Source of the DNA: Gyrodactylus bullatarudis
Lineage: Eukaryota > Platyhelminthes > Monogenea > Gyrodactylidea > Gyrodactylidae
DNA: 64,000 nt
Direction of reading: 5' to 3'
Assembly (NCBI GenBank): GCA_012064415.1
Contig: SSNU01000052.1
Location: forward strand, 250,403 to 314,402
The number at the start of each line of letters is the position of its first letter. Positions within the stretch are counted from its first letter, which is position 1. A program made the translations under genes and the position numbers. The notes beneath the pieces are model-generated. The model worked only from the letters and a program-made list of their open reading frames with translations. It was not told the DNA's origin and did not search any database. Below are positions 21,001 to 33,000 of the stretch, in pieces.

Positions 21001-24000
21001 TGGTTCAAAATTAGGATCGAAATTATCCATAAATTTCGAAAAAACGACTCCAATTTATAGGGAGTTAAGTGTCACATTTAAATATTTGTCTACGATCAAA
21101 ATTTCTTCCCTTGAAAAAGGATCAATGTTAGATTTAACAAGCAAGATTAACGTTTGGGGAACAAAATAATTCCAAAAAAAAATAAATACATTTCACACTA
21201 ATGATAAATGTTTGATCACGATTCTCAAATCTTTCTAACTCAAATCTCACTCATGAATCTGTTCAATATCTCAAAAAATTTTATCCACACTTGAAAATTC
21301 ACTGGCCAAGAAAATTGAGATGAGAAGAGTGAAAGAAAGGATTTTTCCAGAGTATCCATTATTATACTGGTTAGAATTTTTTTAAATTTATAAATCTATT
21401 AAAAACTAGGGAATTGTTTTGTTCTATCAAGAATTTTAAAAAATTTATATGCTAAAATTGATTTGGTGAAAATAAAGTGTCACGTCAGCTTTCGATTGTT
21501 GTTTCATATAAAATCCTAAGAGAAGAATTGGTCAAAGACCTTGACTTCATTGATCACTACAATTATGTAATTAATAAATTCATTGGGAGACTTCTTCAAG
21601 GTATATGCTCGGCCAATAATCGAATACTGCTCTGCAGTATGGAATCCCGAATGTGATAAATAGTCAAAGAAAATTTGCCAAATGTGTCTGAAGCTTACAT
21701 GATGGTTCAAAGGGCATTCATGGACGTTTCTGAGAGCACAATATTAAATTTTTTTTAAACAAGCAAAATTTGGAGTATAGAGCAAATACCGAATGTTGTA
21801 ATAAACCAAACATTCTAAATATAAAATGTTTTATGACTCATTGTTTGTTTTGTGTGTAAGACAAGCCCTTTTTGTAGAGGAAAAGACGGATTTTCGAGAA
21901 ATGTTTTTTCGCTCAAAGTTATAAATTTATTAGATTATAAATGCTAATATCTCTGGTTGAATAGTTTGAAATAATATGATATATTAGATGGTTGGAAAGA
22001 GGAAAAAAATCTGAATACGATAGTGTAATTTTTTATCTATTTTATTTTTCAAGCTCCAAAAGTAGAAGTATGCTTACTTATAAGTACAAAGGTTATATTA
22101 TTATTTTAATAAAAAGGGGCAGAGAGGAAAGGGTTATTTTTGACATAAAGTGCACAGTTCGTACTGTAGTCAAAGAAAATTCAGACTAAAAGATTCATAA
22201 GCCGACTTTCAGCCACATTCCAAACCAACCTGAACTTATCTAAAAACTGTTCAGGACTGAGAAGAGAATTAAAAACGCTCACTCTTATTAAATCTTCCCT
22301 GTTAGTATACTCCAATTAAAAGGGATTACCACAGAATTCGGTCAGACGAAAAAGCTTGCCATTTTTATTAGATGCAAAAATATTTTTTCAAAAAACTTAA
22401 CCGCTCAGTTATCAACCTAAATAGAATTTCTTGTCTTTGAGATGATTGCAGATTTCTTCTTTTATTGTGCCTATGCTACTGTTCATTTCTAATGAAAGAT
22501 GATGCCAGAGAATTTCAAAGATATGAGCGCTTTATTTCGGGCATACTCTTCAGTCTATACATGCCATGTATACAAAGGTTTGACATTCCAGAATTAAATT
22601 TGATTGGTTTATCCTTTCAAAAACATTAATTTTATAATGTACAATAGACTGAAGAGTATGCCCGAAAAAAGCGCTTATCTCTTTGAAATTCTTTGGCATC
22701 ATCTTTCATTAATAATAGGATTCAAAAAAAGAACTAAAGAACGCTATAATATCCTCTAAACCTAAAGAAGTATTTAATGTTTAGAAAGATAAGGAATGAT
22801 ATGCATTTCAAAATAAATTATTGTTAATTTTTGTTCGGGTTCTTAAAATTATAACATCTTTTAAAATAAAATATTCTTTTATCTTTCGAAGAAAAAAGAA
22901 TACAAATTACACCTTGATAACAAGTAATTTTAAAAATTTGAATTAGATAACAATTCATTGTCTGATCTACAACGGAAAATGGAGATAAACACTTGAAAAT
23001 CCACTTTTTAGGTGTATCTCTTAATTCTTATGGAATATTGGGATATCTAATTAATTTTCTAAACTTGTTCGTGTCTGAGATTTTTGAGAAGAAAATAAAA
23101 CATTACATGCTTATCATACCTTGTTCCTCATTCTAATTTTAATAGAATTCATTAGGCTAGAAATGTGTTTTGTCTCAATTTACATAGAAGAAAGTCACCG
23201 ATAAAAATTAAGGATATTTATACACACTATAATTCGTTTGTATAAATACATTAGTCGGTTTATTTTTTTGAGGGATGCTCAATATTGTTAAATCAAACTC
23301 GGAACATAAAAAATATTCAATTTCTTTTATTATTTCCAAAAGATAATTTGGAAAGTGTTTTTTTCGATAAAAATAGAAAGTTTTTCAAAATGAAAATTCT
23401 GTAGTAATAATAGTAAACTTGATCAGTATTATGGGAATGAAAATCATCAGAGATTTAAGACTCAATATGTCTTGGATATGTATTGATCTATCATACAAAA
23501 AAAAACAAAATGGTAGTGATTTTTTTCTTGCCAAGATAGGTGAGCCAATGATTCAACTCGATCTAGGCTTATACATGATTTTGAAGATGAAATTTAAAAT
23601 AATGTCTAATTTCAAATGTACCCGGAATCTTTGATATGTATTAGACTTGGACGAAATTTTTACGGAAAGCCCTAGGATACATAAAAAATAGAGAATTTCG
23701 AAATAATTAAACAATGTTTAATAAACATATGTTAAAGATTTCATTGAAAACTTTTCCTAGCTTACAGGATTAGATAAAGTATTAAAATTTTAAAATTTTG
23801 AAGAATTAAAATTTCAGGTTTGTTTAAAATAATTATAATTTTAAATATTTCTTCAAGTCAATAAGTTAATCTCAAATCATGGAGTCGAACTTAGTTCAGA
23901 GTAATCGCACAACCTTTAAGCCTTGATCAAATGGATGAAACTTTACTTCCACTCAATAAAGACGTCATAAATCATTATTTGTATCTTCGTTATCAGCATA

Positions 24001-27000
24001 AGACTACCTCTGATTTAAATGACAGAATTGCAAAAGCTCATTGAGAGGATTTATCAGAAAGCCGAGATTCCTATCAAATCTCTCGATCATACTAAGGCTT
24101 CCGTATTAGACCTAAAGAATTTTCGTTTGAAAGAAAAAAACTCTAAAAATGGATTTTAGTGATATTTGGGAAGATCTTTTTATGGCTTCATTATGTAACT
24201 GCTGCTATAAACCCAAATATCGTAATGGAAAATTTAGAAAATTTGGGAATTGTCCTTTACTCAAAGATCCTCTGCATAATCTCATGGTAAGTTTTCTAGA
24301 AGATCAATCAGGCTTTAGAATTATGCGAATAGAAGATTTCTTAAATAGAAGAGATGAACAACTACGAGAAGAACAAACAGTTGAAATTCAAGTAGTTAGA
24401 GAAATGTTTCCGTTAGCTGAAGCTCCACTTCAAAATGAAGTTGTAAATGCTGTTGAAGAAATTTTCACTGAAACAGATGAATCTGCAAATACTGTAGTCC
24501 CTAGCTCTAGTGATGTTCAGAAGATCCTGTTGGTAATCAAGAAAGGAGAAAATACAATACTAGCAGAATGCCAAGAACTTATTTAGCAGCTCGTCAGCAC
24601 GGTGTTTCTCCTGTTGGGACTGCTGCTATTGTGAATTCAGCATTTCAATTTATTTCAAATTCACGGATCAAGTATTTACGTTTCAACTTATAAACTAAAA
24701 AATGAAGATAAAATTTTTCAACAAGATTTTAACTCTCGTATTCCTGAAGGAATAATACGTTTACAGATCGATGCAACATGTAAAAAGTCAGATCTTTATC
24801 ATCAGCAGAGGCAGAATGTAAACTATGTTGTTCTTAGTGATGGAGTAATTGATCGTTTAATAACAGTCATTCCTTTTTATCAAACAGTATCGGGAAGAAG
24901 TATGAAAGATTTCGTCATTGATGTTCTCCAGTCAACAAACTCCATGACTTTCTTAAGTGTGATATTATGTGATGGTGCTGCCTCTAACGTTGGTAGAGAA
25001 TCCGGATTGGTTACTTTGTTGGAAATTCAACTAGAAAGGAATCTTCTTAGAGTTGTTTGCCTCATTCATACGGTTGAAAATCTTCTAAAAGCTGTTCTTT
25101 CAAGATTTATGGGTCGTACACTTGGTCCTCACAGGTATGCTGGTCCAATTGGAAGAGTTTTACATTTGGTAAAAAAGGAACATCCTATTGTTGATTTTGA
25201 GCCAATATTAGTTCCACAATTTCACCTTGATCCTGACGTCATAAATCAACTTGGATACGAACAAATGTATTTGTACAGAATTTATCTGTTTGTCACCGAT
25301 CGTCGGCAAGATGAAGAGCTGAGAAGATTCATTATGAATAATTCAATTGGTGAAATTTGTATTTGTCGATGGACATTAACTGCAAGTCGTATGCTAAGAC
25401 TTTACACTATTTGCCCAAACCCTTTAAATCGCCTAAAAATTCTTGTGGATTATATTTGCAGAGTTTATGTTCCATCAACATTTGAAGTTCGTCATAGCTC
25501 TTCACTTTATGAAGCTCCAAGAGTTATATTCAATATAATGAAACGAATCGATGACATTCAAAATCCTGATGTTGAAGAAGTAGCAAGAGAAGCTCTGAAT
25601 CGGAATGCCTTTATGCCTCATCCGGAAATTCTTCTTATAACTATGATGAAAGACCTCTGTCCAGTTACAAGACGTCGTGCATTAGAATTATTAAACAATG
25701 CACAGGAAGGTGTACGAGAATATCGGATACCAAGGTTGAATTTTCGTGCTTGACATTATTCTCGAATGATAGACTTTGGATCGGTTCCTTATGGGAGACC
25801 CTCGTTGCTACGGGATATAGAAATAATTAATGATGCCAGAATTGTTGGTCTACCGGAAATACCTTCAAATACTCAAGGAATAGAAAGACTGATCGGCGAT
25901 GTCAAAAAAGGCCTAAAATTGGTACGGAAACTAAGTAACTTAGATCATGTAACAGACGCGATCAAAAATAGTCGAGGCCTAACGTGTAAGAATTACTTCG
26001 AGTATTTGAATGTAAGTAAAAAATTTGAATATAAGATAAAGAAAAAAATGAAGAAATTGATTTAATTTGAAGTTATTTTTAAATTTATAGAATTTATTGG
26101 AAGCTCAAAATGATGAATTCCAAGACGTTCGAATAAACAATCATGATGAATTGGTGAGCAATTGAATTTTTATATTAATCCTAAATCATTAGAAATTGAT
26201 CCTGAATTTAAAGAATTATTTTTCTGTCTATTTGAGGTTCCTAAGTTCCTGAGCCTTAGTTCATCGTCGTATTATAAGAATCCTTTTCTGATAATTTTTA
26301 ACTGTTTTTCTAATTTTTATCTCATTTTTGCTAGTCTCTTATTTCATATCAATTTTTTAACAAATTCTCTTTTCATTTTTTTAGAACATTGAATTTATTA
26401 ATAAAGAAAATGAAATCATGGATCCTTTACTTGATGATTTTGAAGTAATTTTCTATAACCTTTACAATTCTTTCGAGCAATGTTAATAAATTTTCAATTT
26501 CAGATCGAAGTCCCATTTCTCGAAAATTAATTGGAATACATTTTTATAAATCATAAATTTAAATGGATTCAGATCAGTAAACTGGATTTTTACAATATGC
26601 CAATTAGCGCTTTCATCTAAATTTCACAGGAACAAGATTTTATAATCAAATAAATAATTAATTTTTATCAAAAATTTATCTTTCTTTATCCGACTACTAC
26701 CGAGTAGAAAAATCTTGATCTCTCTCTTGTCGAAAATTAGAAGATTAAATCTCAAAGACTTTATTTTGAATTTACGGTCAAATTATTTCGTTTATATTCA
26801 AACAAATTTGTTTATAAAATTTAATTCTAGGTTTCCGCGAAACATGGAATTTGTTTATGGTTGCTCGTAAGAATTTGGGTTTTATTTTGGCCAGTTTTAA
26901 TTTTTAATTTTTTCTCTTTATTTTTACCATATCTAGGTATCAATTTTCTCAAATTTTTCTCATTTCATCCAACTCTAATATGTATCAACCAAAATGAGTA

Positions 27001-30000
27001 AAAGAGAGTAAATCTTTGCTATGGCAACGCTGAATAATTGGTTAGTTCATGTAGATTTAAATGTATAACAAAAAATTTTTATGCTTACAGACCAAAGACT
27101 AATTCGGGCTGTTTAACTTAATAAGTTATGCTAGGAAAACGACTAGCTAGCTATAAAATTTTGTTTGTATAGAATAAAAGAGAATACTTACAAGGAGGCC
27201 AGACGGAAACTTCTTCATGACAACAGGAAGGTTGAGCTTTTCCATAATTCCACAGGCTTTGATAACATCCTTGGGCGAGACAAGATCTAGGCCTCGAGAA
27301 CGGTTTATACGACAGTAAATTGATGCCAGATCGATACAACCACCAATCTTATGGTTGTCATTGTTTTTATTCTAGTTTCATTATTTTAAAAATAATATAA
27401 TAAAAAAGTGATTACTTCAAAGTAAACATACTGTAATAATTTTTAAAGCAAGATTTGAAATTTCCTTAGCCAGGCGGACTTGAAAAGAATCTTGATTTGT
27501 TGTCTGGACTAGGTCCAGCCCGAAACCTTCCACTTGTTCAATTCCCATGGATAAAAGTTGACTTCGTAGCTCTTGGATTGAGCCATCCAAATCTTCCCCT
27601 TCTTCCTAAATGTTCCAAAGTTTAATTTAAAAAGTTTATTTATATTTAAATACTGGAGAAAAAAATATTTTTGTTCCCCGAACACTTTTTTGTTTGTTGT
27701 TTCTTAATGCTCAGTAATCTATGATTTCAAAAACTAAATTTATAAATGTTTTTATGTTCTATTTTGCATAAATCTCATGTCAAATAACTCAAAATTTATA
27801 ATAACTCCTAGAAAAATTCAATGAAAAATAGTGGCGAGAATTTGAAATTTTGACATCTTCAGTTGAAATTAGTTAAATGAAATTTAAAATACAAGGTTCA
27901 ATAGGGATTTTTCTTTTATCTCTTATTTTCTATCAAATGTAAGTATAAACTCGAAATAGTATTTTGTGTTTGATCAACTAGTTGTGCCCATGGAAAACGA
28001 ATATGAAGAACATCAAAGTGTTCGGATGACCGAAGGCTAAGATTTTCAAAATTGACCTTTTAAAGTGACGTTGTTTATTTATTAAAGTAATACGGTTTTT
28101 CCCAAAGTAATTATATTTTTACTATACAATTTCAACATGATTATGCTTTTATAATTCTTTTGTTGATAATGGTTACAATCATGATTATTATCTTGTTCAT
28201 GTAGATAACATCGTGAGGTAATTGAGATATTGTCGGCAACAATTCAGCAAAATATTCTCTATAATCGAGTGGTTTGTTATCTTCAATTTTGCAAAATATG
28301 AGTTCTTTAGATTGATTAATAAAGTACATTTTGAATTTACTACAAAGAATTCTAGCAAACATAAGTTTGGTCATTTCTATGAGATTTTCAACCAGAAAAT
28401 CGATACATTTCAAGCAATCTCGCTCAAACTCCTCATACGTTCTTTTACATAGGAGAAAAGAAATGTAAAAATTTTCTATCCAGTTAAATTTTTTCAGGAG
28501 AGCTCTTTCCTCGTCAGTTAGCTCATGAGCTTTACAGCTATCGCTGTGCATCAGATAGTACTTGAAGCATTCAATGATCTTTGCAGATTTTACACTGAAC
28601 GTTTTCTTTTCAATTTTCTGGCCTTGTAGCATAAGTAAAAAACACTTGATCAGATCTAACTGGGAATCTTTCCCGACTAGTTTAACTAACGTAAAGAAGA
28701 AGGCTTCATTGAAATTTTCTCTAAGATGATCTATTGAACAGAGAAACTTTGAACATCTTCGGAACGTCTTCAAATCAATGTTGACATAGTTGATTTGATC
28801 GAGCAGATCTTGTACATTTCCGATGTCCCTTTCGAGTAGATTTTCTAATCCAAAGGCAGGCAAACTGAAAAACCTATCAAATCCATCTTTCTTTACAAGC
28901 AATTTAGAGTTGTACAATACGTCATGATTAAAATATCTTCTTAAAAGGTAGACAGTCTGTTTTGTTGAAAAAGATTCTTTGGAGTAATTAAAGAATGTAT
29001 CAAGCTTTCTCATGAATCCATTTGATGGAATTTTGTGAAAAATCGTGTCCAAAATGTTTTTCCCAAGTAAGTATTCTATTTTTCTATCAATAGTAGAGAA
29101 CGTATTTCTAGATTTCATAGTAGATATAATTTGAAAGATTATTATCTTCTCTCCAAAGATGATATCATGGGAAAAGGAAGAAATGCATTTACAATGAATG
29201 ACATTGACCTTTTGTAAGTAATCTTCCAATGACTCTACCATCTTGAGAGAGGAACACTTATCCAGAATGTTTTTTACAAATTTAGCGTTATAAATTCTTT
29301 TGGTGAACAATTCCAATAGCTCATTGAAACAGTCAAAACTCTTAACTGAAATGCATAGCCGGCCAAAATCCAAAAGAGAAGTTTTACATGATATGTAAGC
29401 ATAGATTAGGATTTCTTTGTTTTGATTCATTTTAATGAATTCGAATTCCTCTCTTGTCAGCTGAGAGAGAATATTACAAGAATTGTTTGATGCCCAATAG
29501 TTCTGGTATAGCCTGATAATCTTTTCTTGAGTTAACGAAAAGTATTTTACTTTGGGAGATTTGTCCCAATGAAAACGCATCATGTTCCACAACGTAGATT
29601 TTCTCAAGGGTCCAAGATTATCCACCAAGTGTACATAAAAGGAATCATTTTTAGATCGAGCAAGAGCCTTTTTTGAGCAATAATCCGATTGGTTAGTGAG
29701 AAATTCTTCAACAGAAACTTGATCATTCGTTAAGAATTTGAAGAACTTTTTGTAGTCAGCTGAATCTCCTCCAAAACCTTGCAATTGAGTGTATTCCCAA
29801 TCAGTGAAAATAAAGCCAGTGAAGGAATTTTTCAGCCAAAACGTTTCACCAAAGTAAAGTTTTACCAACACCTCTTTCAGGGTCTCATAAGTATGGCGTT
29901 TATATTCAAATGATTCCCTTAGAACCAACAGCTCAGAATACGTCACTTTCATAAGATTTCGGAATAGTGAAAATTTCAAATTCCATCTTTTGTATAACTC

Positions 30001-33000
30001 CATCTTAATGCGTAAATGAAGAAGCAAAATATACGTCATAGCTGCTTGTAAATATTCTAGAAATCTTTTTCGCCTTTAATCTTGAAATAACCAAGTTTAA
30101 CTCTTCGGCTCAGAAAAATCCCTTACTAGATTACTGACAGGTTATATCATATTTTATTAGTCTAATTTATTCACATTAACTCTGATCGAATTAGGTTTAT
30201 GATGATAATTTCTAGAAAATTCACATTTAAATGAAATTAATCATGAGCTAACCTTTTTCTTTATCAAGCTAATCGATAGTTCCTTCGATATTTTAACCAT
30301 CAGTTGGGCAGAATTCATCAGATTATCCAAATCCTCGAAGGCCTTGTTAATGCTAGAGTCTGTTTCGCCTAATTTTGCTGCACGACATCGTTCAATGTCA
30401 GCAATGCCAAACCGTGTTCGTGTTACGGCGCCAGTGTAATTCCATTCTTTTTTCTGAAACGGGATAGTAATTTCAAGTAATGTTAAGTTATTGATATTAA
30501 TTTAAGAATGATTTTTCATCAAGGATTCGAACATGTTAAAGTCTTTAACTTAAAGATATGTTATAACCAGATCAATTCTCCTAATCTTACAGCTTGAATC
30601 ATAAATGGGATAGGTAACTTTCTAAAGCCATAACTCTGTTTAAAAGATACCAATTTTAGCCACTTTTCAGAAAGAAGAACTAATATTCTTTCGAATGAAA
30701 TATAACTTATCAAGTTACAATTTTTCATTGAAAAGTTATGACAAATTAAAAATTACTCGTTTTTGAAAAAATGTAAATGAACGTGTTTTTGAAAACCACT
30801 CACAAAGATTGAAGAGAAAAAAGAAAGAAACTTTTAACGAGAAACTATACCCGAAGAATACGAAAATGTAATCACCTTGAATTCATCTCTCTTGAAATAA
30901 AAAAAATCAGCTATTTTCTAGGTCCTTAAAAGGTCATATTTTGGGCTAAACTGAAGGTTAGATTTTGAAAAAAAATGCATATCCGTTATCTGTGTATTCT
31001 AATCTCAGCTATGTACCTTGAAAAAATTTTCTTTCCCTTTTCCTGATATGATAGAAAGAAGATTTACTTTACATAACTTTTATCTGTACTCGGTTGATTA
31101 AAAAGAATTAATTGGAAAAGTAGAAAAAAGGATATATTAACACCAAATGTACATTTCTCAAAGGTTCATCAGTAGTGTCTCTTTGATAATGATAAAAGTT
31201 AAAAGATGAATGAAAATAATAATTTACAAATTATGAAAGAAATAGTAAAAGTTGACGAAAAATAGAATAAATGTAAGCTGAAAAAACACCAAAACTCTCC
31301 AATAAATAGCAACAGTGGAGAGAAAAGTGAAAAAGCTTACATAGGCCAAGGTAGTTGAAGGTTATAGGAATAATTCTTTTGAACACATAAGTCTGGTTTA
31401 TATAAATTTATGAAGAATTTCTCCTTCACCCAAACGTCTGTACTGTCATCACTCGGGTTTTTGTATAAAATTGAAAAATTCGAAATTGAAGCCTCATGCC
31501 CTTCCTGTCTAAGATGCCTAGTTATCGCTGTATCTTTCTTAAGGTGATCGTTCCCTCTAGTTGACAATTTTCTGATTGTACGTCTAAAGAATTAGAGCCA
31601 TTATACTTTTAGGATACACTTGTCTTGTGGCGAATAAGTTAACGGTTCCAACCTAGATGTGTCAAATCTCCTGGACTCAGATTATTACTCTACAAAACTT
31701 TTATCCTATCTAAACTAGACCCCTGGTCAGGTCTTGCAAGCTAAACTATCAAAATAACTTGATTCTAACTAACGCATATTTTTATCCTCTATATTTGGTA
31801 ACCTTTCGTAAAGAAAGCTCCTATCCAAATGTGATATCTTCTCGCTATTGTTAAGAAAAATAGGTTTTAGCTTCTCAATCCTAAACAAGACTCCCAGCTT
31901 GAAAAATAGAAAAAGAAATGGTAGAAAATGCAGTATTCTATTAAACTATACACAAAAATAATAAAACAGATGAAAAGATTTTCAAAAACAAAAATATCAA
32001 AGCTATTTGTACACAATGTACTACACATTTACTAAAACTTATACCGGATAATGATAATTTGTTGTCTAATTACAGGTACAAAAGATATTGTGAATAAATA
32101 AATATTCTACATCAAAATCTAAGAACATTTTAAATTTTTTTAATGGTTTGATTAAAAGATAGTATTTATCTTCTTGTGTAAATTTATTTGAAAAAAGACT
32201 AATCATGAAAAAATAGCATCCTAAATAATTTTAAATAAGCAAATTCTATGTTTATTTTGATACGGTACAATTTTGTACTTTTAAATAATCACAAGGAGAA
32301 AATTAAAATTTATGAAAATCCTCATACTGATTTTTTTCCTTCTTACGATTTTAGAGATAGAAGCTTTGTTTCTTCATCTATCTTCTAAAATGTTACACTT
32401 TTTCCAGATTCCCTGAGTGTAACCCAGGGATTTTGAAGGCTCAGATAAGTTTCCAGAATCCCTTTAACTTTTACACTTTTTCATCCATTTACATGATATA
32501 ATTGCTACCAGTTTGGTTCAATCAGATTAAAGAAGACATGTAAAGACAATTAGTGTTGAAAGGCTTTAAGATTTCATATCTTTAAATTTTGAAAAATTTA
32601 GTCTATTATACAAAACCTATGCAAATCAATTTTCTAAGATATCTCAATATTACTTTAAAAATTACTTTATTTTTTTATTTCTTTCTCTTAAAACTTTGAG
32701 TAAAATTGAAAAATATGATTTAACTTAAAAAAGGGCATGCCAAAACTGAAATACAGATCTGGTACCGATTGATTTAATGATGGCTTGAAAACTAAACGAC
32801 AAATTGATATAAATAATAACGCAATATACTAGAGAGAGGCAACTTTTTTAATATTCGGATGTGCAAAGCTCATTTTAAAGAGAATTTTTCAACGTAAAAC
32901 AGTTCCTATTAAATCATGTATTTTAAATTTTGCTAAGATACCCAAAATCGCAATTGAAAATGCTGATTTTCGACTTAGGGCCAACTATTTTCAATGAACT

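Larger units (their letters stand above)
15231..27191 (-). other. VPS36 intron 4 (11,961 bases), packed with repeats
   Basis: Donor GTAAGT follows the exon ending PSGLL, and the acceptor TTATAG precedes the last exon. The intron holds two full fold-back family A hairpins, two hammerhead-like palindromes, an unrelated inverted repeat at 18140-18550, a LINE scrap and a broken plus-strand transposase-like gene. Stretches 16745-18050, 19720-20320, 22715-24140 and 26070-27190 have nothing I can name beyond short AT-rich ORFs. Confidence 0.85.

Noticed and set aside
27151..27339. 62-codon minus-strand ORF rich in Cys and Pro
   Set aside because: It is the wrong frame of VPS36 exon 4; the correct frame gives the conserved IDLASIYCRINRSRGL sequence.
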